Positions 43,223 through 53,898 of a stretch of DNA of 64,000 bases are shown one piece after another. Location: assembly GCA_016110215.1 (NCBI GenBank), contig JADWQD010000007.1:806001-870000 (forward strand), read 5' to 3'. A program made the translations under genes and the position numbers. How positions within the stretch are numbered: the stretch's first letter is position 1; each line of letters starts with the position of its first letter. The stretch is from Capronia americana. Its lineage: Eukaryota > Ascomycota > Eurotiomycetes > Chaetothyriales > Herpotrichiellaceae. The notes under the pieces were generated by a model, which was not told the DNA's origin, made no database searches, and saw nothing but the letters and a program-made list of their open reading frames with translations.

Positions 43223-44932
43223 ATGATCGCGAAGCCGATCCTCCGAGTTGGCAGCGTGTCGTCCACGACGGGAGACAATCCTCATGCGATGGCCCGGATG
43301 GTCCAGCATGGCAAGGTCGATGTGATCGTGGGAGACTGGCTGTCCGAAATGAACATCGCTTGGAACGCCATTGTGAAGCAGCAGAACCCGGACCTGGGCT
43401 ATGAGCAAGGCTTCCTCGACCAGCTCCAAGAGAGCTTGGATGATATCGTGGCGCAAGGACTCAAGGTCATTACGAATGCAGGGGCACTGAATGCCAAATC
43501 CATGGCTCGTGAGGTCCGCAAGTTATGCAAGTCACGAGGCCACAACGTGTCGGTCGCGGCCGTGTTGGGGGATGATGTTCCGCACCTCGTGGAAACGCTG
43601 GGACAAGGCCGCAATGGATTTATCCATCTCGACCACGCGGACAAGGAGCTCGATGACTGGGAGCTCAAGCCTGTGTGCGGTGCCGCATATATCGGATGTC
43701 GAGGCATCGTCCAGGCGTTGAACGCTGGAGCGCAGATTGTCATCTGCGGCCGCTGCACCGACGCCTCCCCCTTGATGGGTGCCGCGGCATGGCATTTTCA
43801 ATGGGCCGAGGACGACTACGAGGCCCTGTCCGGCGCGCTGATCGCGGGTCATCTCACCGAGTGCGGGCCGTACGTCACGGGCGCCAACTTCACCGGATTC
43901 AAGGAGATCATGGACGACTTGGTGGACCTCACGTTCCCCATTGCCGAGATCGACAGCCGGGGAGAATGCGTGGTCACCACGTTATCGGTCGGTGGAGGTC
44001 GTGTCACCGAGGACACGGTCCGAGCACAGATTCTCTACGAGCTCCAGGGCCACCTGTATTTGAACCCCGACGTGGTGGCCGACCTGACCAACATCACCGT
44101 TGAAGCAGAACCGGGCACCCGCAACCGAGTCCGCGTTCGCGGTATTAGTGGGCTCCCGCCGCCTCCCACGACCAAGATTATATTCGCCGCGCCCGGCGGG
44201 TACCAGGCCGAAGCCTGCTTCTACATGAACGGCCTCGACATCGAGGACAAAGTGAAGATGATGAGGCGGCAGCTGGATTTTATGTTCAAGGGCCACCGCT
44301 TCCACAAGTTCAGCGTCGAGCTGTACGGCACCTCGCCACCGGACCCGACCAGCCAACAGGCGGGAACCGTCTTCTTCCGAATCTTTGTGCAAGCGCGGCA
44401 AAAAGAGGATCTTGGCCCCATGCAGTTCAAGGTTCCCATCTACGCTCTCCGGATGCAGGCCTATCCCGGGTACCACATGAACCTGGATTTCCGCACCATG
44501 GATCCCAAACCGTTCATGGAGATTTTCCCTGCCCTGGTGCCACAGGATGCGATCCCGATCCGCGTCGAGATGGAGGACAACGACACTTCGACTCCTCGGT
44601 CAATCGACATTCCCCCTCCCCGGAACACGGCCGAATACAATCAGGTCCGCCCTTCCTATGAGACGGCAGAGCCGCTCGATCTGACGACGTTTGGACGGAC
44701 GAGAAGAGCGCCTCTTGGATCAGTCGTCCACGCCCGGTCCGGGGACAAAGCCGACAACTCCAATATCGGGTTCTTCTCCCGCTCACAGTACGACGACGAA
44801 TACGAATGGCTCAAGAGCTTCATGACGGTCGAGAGACTCAAGCTTCTCCTCGGCGACGACTGGTACAATGGCGACACGTCCCGCCGCGTCGAACGCGTCG
44901 AGTTTACCGGCCTCAAGGCCGTGCATTTGTAA
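43223..44932 (+). CDS. AtuA-like (DUF1446) acyclic-terpene-utilisation family protein
   Basis: Single-exon gene for 569 aa with a clear ATG. The DUF1446/AtuA core is recognisable throughout: VGSVSSTTGDNPHAMARMV, KVDVIVGDWLSEMN, LKVITNAGALNAK, GAQIVICGRCTDASPLMG, FDLKE-type TNITVE region and a C-terminal SVVHARSGDKADNSNIGFF, which is the small AtuA-associated domain. Bacterial AtuA is required for citronellol/geraniol catabolism through CoA esters; its precise reaction is not well defined. Fungal relatives often sit in catabolic clusters with CoA-transferases. Here the family supports degradation of a branched or terpenoid acyl chain, rather than biosynthesis. It is divergent from the VOC 1 gene and convergent with the regulator gene. 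Confidence 0.88.
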   Translation: MIAKPILRVGSVSSTTGDNPHAMARMVQHGKVDVIVGDWLSEMNIAWNAIVKQQNPDLGYEQGFLDQLQESLDDIVAQGLKVITNAGALNAKSMAREVRKLCKSRGHNVSVAAVLGDDVPHLVETLGQGRNGFIHLDHADKELDDWELKPVCGAAYIGCRGIVQALNAGAQIVICGRCTDASPLMGAAAWHFQWAEDDYEALSGALIAGHLTECGPYVTGANFTGFKEIMDDLVDLTFPIAEIDSRGECVVTTLSVGGGRVTEDTVRAQILYELQGHLYLNPDVVADLTNITVEAEPGTRNRVRVRGISGLPPPPTTKIIFAAPGGYQAEACFYMNGLDIEDKVKMMRRQLDFMFKGHRFHKFSVELYGTSPPDPTSQQAGTVFFRIFVQARQKEDLGPMQFKVPIYALRMQAYPGYHMNLDFRTMDPKPFMEIFPALVPQDAIPIRVEMEDNDTSTPRSIDIPPPRNTAEYNQVRPSYETAEPLDLTTFGRTRRAPLGSVVHARSGDKADNSNIGFFSRSQYDDEYEWLKSFMTVERLKLLLGDDWYNGDTSRRVERVEFTGLKAVHL

Positions 44933-45419
44933 GGGGCTGCTTGCTTTTCGTTCTTTTCTTTTCCGCTGTTTTCCCCGATAAATGCTTGCCCGAGACGCGC
45001 ACTGACACTTTGTTTCCAAGTCGAATCCTTGACAACCTTACGGGCGGCATAGCTTCGTCGCATCGCATAGACGGGCTGGGAAAGGGCATTGGCGAGTTTG
45101 TGAGAAGCAGACATGTTGATATGCCTTTGAAGTTCTTGGAACGGGGCCGAATCTCATAGAGCCATCTCTCTACACCCTGGTAAGAGAAAAGAAAGAAGAG
45201 AGAAGAGAAAAAATAGACAAGCATGTCATCTTATATTGTATCAGGGTGCAGCGAGCGTGGGTCACATGGCTAAAATCTCGAGGGAGCATCTTGTTTGTGT
45301 TTTGGAGGGGTTGAAAATGCCTCTTCACCCCTACATTTTGATCTCTAAACCAGCCTTGCTCACACTCTGAAACTGGTTCCGTCTCAAATTCAAGTCTACT
45401 GAAGGTCGTAGAAAGGTCG
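44933..45419. other. Convergent gap, AtuA-like gene / Zn2Cys6 regulator
   Basis: 487 bases between converging 3' ends. Purine- and pyrimidine-rich stretches near 45,180-45,215 could serve termination. No gene seen. Confidence 0.4.
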
Positions 45420-47660
45420 CTAGGGCGTCAACACCCCGTCACCGAACAGATCCTGAAATTCTTTAAAGTAGTCCAGATAGCTACGGTCGAAATCCATCAT
45501 AGTGTTGAAGACGACCCCGCCGCCGCGGGGCGTCTGTGGCATGAACTGCTGCTGCTGCTGCCCGTCATCCGCAAGGGGCGCGAGCGAAGCATCCCATCTT
45601 TGGGACGAGGGAAAGAATGACGACGACGACGACAACGAGGCCGAGGATGATGACAAGCCCGGCGGCCGAATGCCGGTCGAGCACTCGGCCTGGTCGGCCA
45701 GGATGGCATCCGAGAGACAGGCAAAGACCTCGTGGCAGCCCTTGTTGGTGTTCCAGCGCTCCGAGAGCGCGACCAAGAGAGTCGAGCACGCTCGCATCTC
45801 GCCGACGCATTGGCCGATCGGGGGCTCGGGGAGCACCTGGCCGCCCAGGGGGGTCGACGAAATGTTGCCAGTCCCGGTTGCCAACGCCTGCATGTGTCGG
45901 CGTTTGTTTTGGAAGTGGATCCGCAAGGCGTACAGGTAGGAGAGCCCGACGATGAAGACTGCGTGCAGCGTCAGCCAGCCGTAGTTAATCTTGCGCGCCC
46001 GGTGCAGTGCCGAGTACGCCGCGATCGACTCCCGCGCCGACCGGTAGATCTGCGTCAGCACCTCGGACGTCTGGGGTACGTCCTGTAACGAATGGATCGG
46101 GCGGTGCAGCATCAGGATGCAGTTGTGGTAGAGCAAATCGTACCAAGCGCGCGTGCGGTAGTTGGATTTGTCCATGCTGCGGCCGCCCCCACCGATTGAC
46201 CTTGTGTCGACTAGAGGCAGCGAGGCCACCCCGGATCGCCACTGATTTAATTCGTCCGCCAGCTGTTGTTTGACACCCACGCTGGCCAGGGGATCCGTCA
46301 TCTTACTTCGCGGCATGTTGTGCAGTTGGGAGAGGATTTTGCCCGTGATGACGCGGTGCTGGACGATGTGGATGAAGATGCGCGTGTTGGCCGGCCATGG
46401 CGGATCTTCTCGCAAGATGTCCTCGATTGAGGGAGATGAGCACAGCGATGATGACTCGTCAGCGTCGTCCTCAATGCGCGGGTACTCGGTGTCGATTTCG
46501 AGCAGATTGATCGCTACCGGGCGGCCCAAGGTGTTGCTGACGATGCGATCCATGGAGAAGAGAGACCAAAAGCAGCGCCGCTTGATGTCAAGCTCCCGCT
46601 TCACGCGATCTTCATCGCCTGGTGCGACATCCGGCGGCCATTGATAGCTGGCTTCTCGGTGCAGACCTAGCTCGATGCCGAGCCTGGTGGCCATGCCCAG
46701 TAAATGCCACAGACTGGCCGAGGCGTCGTTGGCCACGCTCAGCATTCGATACTGGCACAGGAGCATCAGGGCCTGTAGGGCGATCAAGCCTCCTGATTGC
46801 AGGGCTCCCCCCAGCCTCGAGATGGCGCGCTCGTGGTGCATCTCAGCATCCGGGAGCGCGTACCAGGAGAACCGGTGGACCTGGACTGTCGCGATGGCAA
46901 AGATCATGTCCATGGCAAACGCGTCGACCGGATGGGACTCGCAATAATTTGCGGTCGAGTACATCATGGTCAGGATATTGATCAACTTCTTTGGGTCGAG
47001 ATACGGGTACGCCAGGTGATCGTGAGACAGATATGCGGCTAATAGCCGGCGTGCTATCGCTTCCGCCGGTAAGCCTGCCTTGGCCGCCTCCGAGATATTT
47101 GTTCTGATGAACTCGCCGGTTGAAGAGGCGTGCGGAAAACGCGTCAGCTGGTCCTCGTCGTTGTTGTAGTCGCCCTGCGGTTGCGTCAATTGTCCCTTGA
47201 TGCCGAGGATATTCGCCAAAATGGCGCCGCTGGCCGACCCCAGGTACTGCTTCGGATGGCCGGCGTGGAGGGACAGAGAGTACAGCTGCTTTCCGACATC
47301 GTTGTTGTTGTTGGCCATCTGACCCCCTTCGCCATCATCGTTCGTATCCTCGGCTGCCTCCGCCACCCCAGAGCTCGCGTCCAGGGCAGCATCCGGCACA
47401 ATGCCCATGCCTGCTGCTTTTACGGCCTCCTGCGCGTCACGGAGCTGTCGGGCCAGGACACTGTTCTTGTGCTCGAGTTGCCGCATCCGCCGAGTCATCG
47501 TATCCAGGTCTTCGCTGCCTGGCATACCGCTGCGAGCCGTATACGAGCACGCCATCCCAGCTTGAAGACATGTCGAACACGAAGGTAAGACCCGGTCACA
47601 CCGCGCCTTGCGTCGATAACATCGAGTGCAAGCAAGTCTCGACACCTGCCCGGCCTGCAT
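45420..47660 (-). CDS. Zn2Cys6 transcription factor, probable cluster regulator
   Basis: Single-exon gene for 746 aa. The GAL4-type zinc cluster occupies residues 11-38 with exact spacing Cys-x2-Cys-x6-Cys-x6-Cys-x2-Cys-x6-Cys (start CTRCYRRKARC, then CSTCLQAGMAC), followed by a basic/Gln linker and a coiled coil at about 55-80 (MTRRMRQLEHKNSVLARQL). The fungal-specific regulatory domain spans about 200-560, including YLSHDHLAYPYLDPKK and LLGMATRLGIELGLHREASY. The C-terminus has Ser-rich and Gln-rich activation-like tracts. It is the only transcription factor in the block and lies near its middle, the usual position for a pathway-specific regulator. Its likely sites may be the CCGGTA/TACCGG elements in neighbouring promoters, which is inference. 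Confidence 0.9.
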   Translation of the reverse strand: MQAGQVSRLACTRCYRRKARCDRVLPSCSTCLQAGMACSYTARSGMPGSEDLDTMTRRMRQLEHKNSVLARQLRDAQEAVKAAGMGIVPDAALDASSGVAEAAEDTNDDGEGGQMANNNNDVGKQLYSLSLHAGHPKQYLGSASGAILANILGIKGQLTQPQGDYNNDEDQLTRFPHASSTGEFIRTNISEAAKAGLPAEAIARRLLAAYLSHDHLAYPYLDPKKLINILTMMYSTANYCESHPVDAFAMDMIFAIATVQVHRFSWYALPDAEMHHERAISRLGGALQSGGLIALQALMLLCQYRMLSVANDASASLWHLLGMATRLGIELGLHREASYQWPPDVAPGDEDRVKRELDIKRRCFWSLFSMDRIVSNTLGRPVAINLLEIDTEYPRIEDDADESSSLCSSPSIEDILREDPPWPANTRIFIHIVQHRVITGKILSQLHNMPRSKMTDPLASVGVKQQLADELNQWRSGVASLPLVDTRSIGGGGRSMDKSNYRTRAWYDLLYHNCILMLHRPIHSLQDVPQTSEVLTQIYRSARESIAAYSALHRARKINYGWLTLHAVFIVGLSYLYALRIHFQNKRRHMQALATGTGNISSTPLGGQVLPEPPIGQCVGEMRACSTLLVALSERWNTNKGCHEVFACLSDAILADQAECSTGIRPPGLSSSSASLSSSSSFFPSSQRWDASLAPLADDGQQQQQFMPQTPRGGGVVFNTMMDFDRSYLDYFKEFQDLFGDGVLTP

Positions 47661-48145
47661 GTCGTAAGCTCAGAGGACATGAAACAGATTTTTGTCGTCA
47701 AGCTCCGGGAACTGGGACAAAATTTGCCAGACTTCACTGACAGTGGCGTGTGCTGTTGTGTCTGGATCGAGGCGTCTGAGGTCTCGAGATGGAACCCCGC
47801 AATCAAGACATTTAGGCTGGTCGGGACGCGACTGGTAGGTCTCTAAGTGAGCTCTGACAATTTCAATTCAACGGGTGACAAATGAGGACCACTCTGGGCG
47901 GCGATCGACTGGAGCGAACCACGTATTGGACCTTTCCTTCCCCTTTCGGTCTGGTTGTAACAGCTGGAACGATTGAGAAGTGTCATTTCACTTTCTGAAT
48001 CAGGTACGGGACCGTGACGGGTGACGCGTCTTTCTTACGGTGCCAGTGCCAGCGCCTCATCGGGTACGTTGTAAGACGGGTTCATCTACTGCCAATTTCT
48101 CTCCAAGTCTAGACCGAAATCTACATGATGGTTCAATAATACTAC
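47661..48145. promoter_or_regulatory. Promoter of the Zn2Cys6 regulator
   Basis: 485 bases upstream of the regulator and downstream of SDR 1, all minus strand. No TACCGG/CCGGTA copy was seen, so autoregulation by that motif is not indicated. Confidence 0.4.
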
Positions 48146-49524
48146 CTACACACCATCCGGAAAAGTGGATGGCAGTCCCGACTCTTCATGGTGCATCGTG
48201 ACGAACAAAGGCTCCCAGATAGCCAGGCAGCGCTTCGTGATCGGACCATTCCCGTAAGCAGCGCGCGGATGAGGAATGAGCCTGTCGTGCGAACACTCTA
48301 GTGCCTGGCCGCTGATATCTGGGTTGTCGAGGAAATGATTGTACCCGGCAACGACGGTCGAGATCGGAGTGAGACTCGGGATATTGTCAGTACACATTTA
48401 CCATTTTTGGGGAAATCTTCAGAAGACTTACCAGTCGTCGGGAACAGCATCAAGCATGTCTTGTGGACTGATCTTGGTGGGTACGATCCCGGGATTCACA
48501 CAATTGATACTGATGTGTTCTCTCTAGTTGTTCATGAGAACATGTCAATCATTTGTCGCAGCGATGGCCACGCAAAGAGGTAGAGCCTAGGTGACCAGAT
48601 CAAGGGTGGTACATACCACTCGCAACATAGGCTCGACGGCATAGATGAAGTTGATGACCTAAATCAAGAGCATGAAAGATTTCAGTGCCGCACGGCTTTT
48701 TACGAATGTGATGCTATGCTATGCTCCTGCAAAACATCGCGTCGAGACTTACGGCGGCTTTGGCACCACTGTAGATTGGGTAACAAGGATGAGCATGGAC
48801 GCCGACAGTGCTGGCAGTGACAACGATCTGACCTCCTGGAGTGGCGTTTTGGCGCATGAAATGGATAGCGAGCTGTACGCCGTAGACGACCGCAGTATAG
48901 AGAACGTCAATGACTTTGGTATTGGTAACTGGTGGTATCCTGTACCCAATGTTAAGTGACAATAATTTCCTTGGGACGCATTCGTTGCGTTGGCAAGAGG
49001 GAGACGTACTCGCGTTTCCCCCTATGATTCAAGATATATACTGAGCTTTGGTCAATGATGCCGGCATTGGCGAGCAAGGCATCCAGTCGCCCGTATTTGT
49101 CCCATACTTCTTGATACGCGCGAGCCTGCTGGTCATAGTCGGTGATGTCGCAGTAGATGAAGGCTGCCTTGCCTGGGCCGTCGCGGTTCAGGTCGGCTAC
49201 CAGTTCTTCGCCTGCCGTCTTTTGGACATCTAAACACGCCACCGTCCATCCCTTGCTGACGAGATCGTGTGCGAGTCCTTCGCCGATGCCTGACTGCATG
49301 AGCTGGTCAGTTTTTGTTCCATGCAGTGTACTTCAGTCACCGTTCTCGCGGGTGACAGGAAGACTCCCAACACTCCCACCGAACTGAGACTGTCTGCCTC
49401 GGGTGAGAAGGAAAAGCAGAAGAGCAAGAAAGGTGGTGAATGAAGAAGGCAGATGACGACACGTTGAATGAGAAAAACATACCGCAGCACCTGTCAGTAT
49501 CGCAACTTTGCCTAAGGAGGACAT
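48146..49524 (-). CDS. Short-chain dehydrogenase/reductase 1
   Basis: Predicted 291 aa from six minus-strand exons: 49524-49483, 49293-49010, 48939-48753, 48658-48617, 48523-48432 and 48374-48146. All five introns (189, 70, 94, 93 and 57 nt) are GT-AG and in phase. The cofactor motif TGAASGIG is built across intron 1; ACLDV places an Asp after beta-2, indicating NAD(H) preference. NAG appears as LLANAGI, the catalytic Ser as VTASTVG, and the Tyr-Lys pair as YSGAK. NPGIVPTKISPQDM and the C-terminal WEPLF segment match fungal 15-hydroxyprostaglandin-dehydrogenase-like SDRs. It likely oxidises a secondary alcohol to a ketone, which would supply the Baeyer-Villiger enzyme encoded nearby. Confidence 0.88.
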
Positions 49525-50161
49525 GACTAGAATTGGGATGGATGACCAATCTAGCAGTGGATTGAAACAATTCTTGAGCGCCACGAGCAATCGTAGATCG
49601 GCGAGACTCAAGGACACTCTACTACGAGTACTCTGGTCAATGTCATATCAGTCATATCAGTCATATCGTACAAGAGCATTCAAGCTTGTGCTGCCTCGCA
49701 TCGGGCCTGGCGCATCAAAGCCGAAAATCCAAAGAGGGGGGGATAGTCGGCTGCCAGACAGCGAAGATTCTTGATCCATCTCCTCAAGACACACCCATTT
49801 GAAGCGGAGGTTCACGGTCTCCGATCAAACCCTCCGAATTCGACAGGGTCTTTGTTACCAAGTCAAAAAGGGGTCGAGCGATACATACTAGTGTAAATTA
49901 CCGGGTCAATGTCTTTTCCGTGTACCTTACCGGCCGCTAGCCTTTCTGAGAATTTCAATGACCCGGATTATTTCTAATGACGTCTTGCCCTTCCTCATTC
50001 GGTAACCCCCCCTTTCCCCCGCCCCGCCCCCTCTCCCACAACTCCCGGAGCGTGTTCCTCAGCAATGGTTGGGGCGTGGCTACGGCTCTCCGTCGCTGAT
50101 GGAATCAAGCGCAGACTCGCCGGTATTGTTCATGCCAGTTTAGACGACCCGCGTAACAACC
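49525..50161. promoter_or_regulatory. Promoter of SDR 1 and 3' flank of VOC 2, with CCGG elements
   Basis: 637 bases upstream of SDR 1 (minus). TACCGG occurs at 49899-49904 and 49928-49933, within the longer ATTACCGG and TTACCGG words. A 9-bp tandem repeat lies at 49,642-49,668 and a strongly C-rich stretch at about 49,997-50,038. Confidence 0.5.
49642..49668. repeat. 9-bp tandem repeat, three copies
   Basis: GTCATATCA occurs three times head to tail, with the last base changed in the third copy. It lies about 120 bases upstream of the SDR 1 start codon. Confidence 0.75.
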
Positions 50162-50712
50162 CTAGACTCGATTTGCCATCAATTCGTGGAAACTGCAGCT
50201 CAAGAACTCGACCACGTTGCCCCAGGGATCTTCGAGGTACAACGCTCTTTCTCCATAGAGCTCGACCGTCTCCCCGATTCGTTTCCCGCCATTCTCGACG
50301 ACCTTTTGAGCCAAGGCGTCCGGATCGGCGACCGTGATGGCGATATGGAAGAATCCTCCGCGTGTATACTCAAATTCCCTGGGTTTCGTGTAGGTCGGAT
50401 CGACGAACTCGAAGATCTCGAATCCCACGCCATTGCCCGTGCTCAAGTAGGCCATCTTGACCTTTTGCAGCAAGGAGCCGTAGATGCCGAAGACGGGAGA
50501 GTTTGGCTCAAGCTTGCGATCCGACTCCGTGTCGGTTCGAATGCGACGGAACCCCAGGACGTTGATGTACCATGATGCCGCCTCTTCGAGGTTGGGCACA
50601 GAAATGCCCACGTGGTTAAAGACCAAATTCGTTTGCTAGTGATCCCGAGCGTTTTGTTAGTGAAATTTCGCAGTCGGGCGAATGCAAAGTGCGAAACAAA
50701 TACCTGAGGCAT
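50162..50712 (-). CDS. VOC-fold protein 2
   Basis: Predicted 160 aa. The start is a 9-nt exon (50712-50704, Met-Pro-Gln), then a 68-nt intron, then exon 50635-50162, giving MPQQTNLVFNHVGISVPNL. Using the internal Met near 50626 would lose only a few residues. VOC motifs: NHVGISVPNLEEAASWYI, YTRGGFFHIAITV and EDPWGNVVEFLS, with His, His and Glu in the expected metal-ligand positions. It is clearly paralogous to the VOC protein at 41,937-42,569 (shared EIFEFVDP and RGGFFHI segments) but shorter and diverged, so a different substrate or step is likely. It is divergent from the cupin gene over about 500 bases. Confidence 0.82.
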
Positions 50713-51214
50713 CTGGCCGCTTTTGATTCCGTGCGAGTAGGCAACGTTCGATTGACGCAGAAGGAACCACCTCGTCAAATTGGCGAACTCACGCTGTTAT
50801 TTTCTTCTGTGTCACGCGGACCTAGTTATAATATAATAGTGTACGTGGGCCACATGAGTTGCTGGGGCAAGGCAAAACTCTCCTGAACGGCGGGATGATC
50901 GAACAAGATATTTCATGAACCTCATACCAGCAAGACTGTGGGTTCACAACCGCTCCTCTCTTGCCCAACAGTCCCCGGTCCAGAGACCGAAAATGGTCCG
51001 TGAAATCCGAAATCCCTCGGCCTGACGGATAGCGACAGAGACAAGCAGTTGCTTTGCCCTTTTCGACAACTTGTGACGATATTGAAAAGGATAGGAGGGA
51101 AAATGACTCAGATAGTAGAAATGTTGTCAGTATAGCTATAGTTTCGTTTGTGTCCTTCAACCATTGTGACCGGACTCTTCCCTTCCCTGGACTTGCCTTT
51201 CCCCACGTCTCGTA
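50713..51214. promoter_or_regulatory. Divergent promoter, VOC 2 / cupin gene
   Basis: 502 bases shared by two divergent genes. No TACCGG copy was seen here, unlike most other divergent gaps of the block. A pyrimidine-rich leader precedes the cupin start. Confidence 0.45.
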
Positions 51215-51839
51215 ATGGACGCACGAGTCGAGAAGGTCACGACCCTCCCTTCTTACAAGCGGCACGTTGCTGCTCTCGACGGACAAGGGAAAAGTGTCTA
51301 CGTCGATTGTCTCACACCCCAGTACATTCCACTTTCGCCGGCCTTGAACGCAGGATATGCCCGGACCTACGCGGTGGCCCAAGTTCCCGCCAAGCTCCAT
51401 AATGATCAAGACTTGAAAGCCTACACGAGTGCGGCCGCCATCACGAGTTGGACCCAACCGTCCGTGGTCGTGCCGAACGGGGCGACTCTGTTCGTGACCG
51501 AGCTTGGGCCCGGTGCGTCGAGTCCCATGCACAGAACGGTGTCGATCGACTTTGCCATCTGCACCAATGGCGAGGTGGAGCATGAGCTTGATAGCGGCGA
51601 GACAGTACGATTGAAGGCGGGAGTAGGTTCATTCTCTTGATGTTTTGTTCTGATGCTCGAGTGCGGCCATCGAAACGACTGACTGGATAAACGACTAGGA
51701 CCATCTGATTCAACGTGGCACTGCGCATCGCTGGAACAACAAATCGTCCACGGAGCCCGCCCGCATTATCGCCGTCACGATTGCGTGCGAGCCGCTGGAG
51801 GTCGCAGGCAAAAAGCTCGAGGAGAACTGGAATCTTTGA
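51215..51839 (+). CDS. Cupin-domain protein
   Basis: Predicted 182 aa from two exons, 51215-51622 and 51699-51839; the 76-nt phase-0 intron links LKAG to DHLIQRG. The conserved cupin barrel is seen as GPGASSPMHRTVSIDF, then GEVEHELDSGETVRLKAG and DHLIQRGTAHRWNN; His of PMHR, Glu of VEHE and His of TAHRW are plausible metal ligands. The N-terminal segment (QYIPLSPALNAGYART) is typical of the fungal cupin family found beside oxidoreductases in metabolic clusters. Function may be isomerisation, decarboxylation or ring cleavage of an oxidised intermediate. No signal peptide is present. Confidence 0.83.
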
Positions 51840-51914
51840 TGGATGATCATGGCATTCGAAAACAAGCATGTGTGCTGTGATGGTGGCAGTGTAACTCCCT
51901 GTGCTATTACACAT

Positions 51915-51941
51915 CACACACACACACACATATATATATAT
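51915..51941. repeat. (CA)n(TA)n microsatellite
   Basis: Eight CA units followed directly by five TA units, in the 3' flank of the cupin gene between converging genes. Confidence 0.85.
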
Positions 51942-52078
51942 GTTTAAAGCTATTCCTCGTCATCATATACATAGAAGCTCCTGCTGGTCCTCGTTTCTAC
52001 CGACACAATAGACTCAAATTCGACCACACAAAATTTACTCCAAGGGCATGCGTGACAAGCCTCATCGGTGAATAAGGA

Positions 52079-53272
52079 TCAAACCACCCCCTTTTGCTCA
52101 AGATCGTCGATCTCGGAGTCGGACAGTCCAAGCATTTCGCGAAAGACTTCTTTGTTGGACTGACCTAACATTTGTCCCGTATGGCGGATCTCACCCGGCG
52201 TGCGTGAGAGCTTTGGGAGTACTCCGGTCATGCGAACGGGGCCCAGCTCCTGGTCTGGCAGCGTGATGACCATCTCCCGCGCCAGCACGTGAGGGTCATT
52301 GATGAGATCGGCTGCCCCCTTCACCATGGTTCCCGGGGCATTATTCGCGACGAAGAGAGCCTCGATCTCGTCGCTATCGTGAGCGGCCATCCAGCCCTCC
52401 ACGGTTTCTGCGAAGAGGTCGCGATGGGCCATGCAGCGTGCGAACGTGTTGAAGCGGTCATCGTTCTCCAAACCCATGCTTTTCAGAACGTCGCCGGCGC
52501 TCTTTTCGGTGACGGCAGAAAACGAAAAATATCGCCCGTCGCGCGTCTTGAAGAGGCCCGTGTACGGCACATTGCGATGGTTGCTCCCGCTGCGCTGCAT
52601 GTTGACCCCGAGCTGATCGAGCACGATAATCTGCTGCTCGATTTGCCGGAAGAGCCCTTCGTAGAGCCCGACATCGACCACCTGCCCAAGCCCGCCGCCC
52701 TGGGTGTCCCTCCAGTAGAGCGCCATCATCACACCCATGGCGGCCCAGGCACCCGCGACCGTGTCCCCAACAGACATGTGTGAGTGCGACGGGGGCCCAG
52801 CTGGGTCGCCGGTGAGATGGGCGAAGCCGGCAAATGCCTCGCCAACACGACCATAGGCACGTCGCTCCGCATACGGTCCTGTCTGTCCGAAGCCCGACAG
52901 GCGGCACAGGACCAGCCGTGGATTGATGGCCGACAGCTCCTCCCAGCCAAATCCCAGCCGCTCCATCACGCCCGGGCGGAAATTCTCCACCAAGACGTCC
53001 GACTGTTCGACGAGGCGTCGAAACAATTGTTTGCCCTGCGGGTGTTTGAGATCGATGGTGATCGACCGTTTGTTGCGACCCTGCACCTTGGACCACAAGC
53101 CCACGCCATCCTTGCGGTAAATCTGGCGCAGCGGATCGCCATGTCGCGGCCGCTCGACCTTGATCACATCGGCGCCGAAATCGGCCAGCACCGAGGCAAT
53201 AAATGGGCCAGCAACGACATGTCCAATGTCGAGGACGCGAATGTCCTTGAAAACTCCCGTTCTCACGTTCAT
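52079..53272 (-). CDS. Class III CoA-transferase (CaiB/BaiF, FRC type)
   Basis: Single-exon gene for 397 aa, starting at the ATG just before VRTGVFKDIRVLD. Family III features run along the protein: LDIGHVVAGPF near the N-terminus, LADFGADVIKVERP, RNKRSITIDLKHPQG, DVLVENFRPGVMERLG, GFGQTGPYAERRAYG, and the catalytic Asp at about residue 170 in SHMSVGDTVAGAWAAMG. That Asp forms the acyl-anhydride/CoA intermediate in formyl-CoA transferase, and it is conserved. The enzyme moves CoA from a donor thioester to a carboxylic acid. In this cluster it would activate the acid released after ring opening of a Baeyer-Villiger lactone, feeding CoA-dependent shortening or the AtuA step. It is convergent with the cupin gene. 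Confidence 0.9.
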   Translation of the reverse strand: MNVRTGVFKDIRVLDIGHVVAGPFIASVLADFGADVIKVERPRHGDPLRQIYRKDGVGLWSKVQGRNKRSITIDLKHPQGKQLFRRLVEQSDVLVENFRPGVMERLGFGWEELSAINPRLVLCRLSGFGQTGPYAERRAYGRVGEAFAGFAHLTGDPAGPPSHSHMSVGDTVAGAWAAMGVMMALYWRDTQGGGLGQVVDVGLYEGLFRQIEQQIIVLDQLGVNMQRSGSNHRNVPYTGLFKTRDGRYFSFSAVTEKSAGDVLKSMGLENDDRFNTFARCMAHRDLFAETVEGWMAAHDSDEIEALFVANNAPGTMVKGAADLINDPHVLAREMVITLPDQELGPVRMTGVLPKLSRTPGEIRHTGQMLGQSNKEVFREMLGLSDSEIDDLEQKGVV

Positions 53273-53898
53273 GTTTAGAGACAAAGATTGGTGAACGTCC
53301 TCCAAGTCCAGGGCTCGGAGTGGTGAGTGTAACTAAACTCGGCGAGATCCCACACTTCAGTTTAGTGCAGGCGATGACTCCGAAATGACTTTGTTCTTGG
53401 ATCTTGGTAGTAAAAAAGACAACCGTTTCAGGGGTAGGCAGGACCAGTGTGCTGCAAACGGTATGCTCTATCGAATGGAGGAACCGTTCCAAGTTATGAC
53501 CGCGGATGAATGCACTGTGTAATATCACCCGGTCTACGTTCCGGTCCCCGAAGTCTGCTTCCCATCACGACATGCAAGCTGCCACTCCGATCCAGCCCGG
53601 TTCGTTAACCTGTCGAGAGCCTTCCTCTGCCATCCTCCCCCTCCCGGTAAATTCCTAGGCGTTTTTAGGCCAGAACATTATCTAACAGGTCAAGTCTGCA
53701 TTCCCCTAATATGTCACGTCATGATCAGTATGGAGCATATGATTTCTGCTTGCGTTACGGTAGTTCTAGCAGGAAGAGCGGAATCAGCATCATTTGAATT
53801 GCACACCCCGACCATTTCTCAGTTCTCGCGGTATTGGCGGCATGCTTGCGTCAAATAAAATCAATTGTGCTTTGCTGGTCAAGTATTATCTCGTAGAA
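53273..53898. promoter_or_regulatory. Promoter of the CoA-transferase
   Basis: 626 bases upstream of the CoA-transferase (minus) and downstream of the Baeyer-Villiger gene. CCGGTA lies at 53644-53649 within CCCGGTAAATT, the reverse complement of the word near 49,900. Confidence 0.5.
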
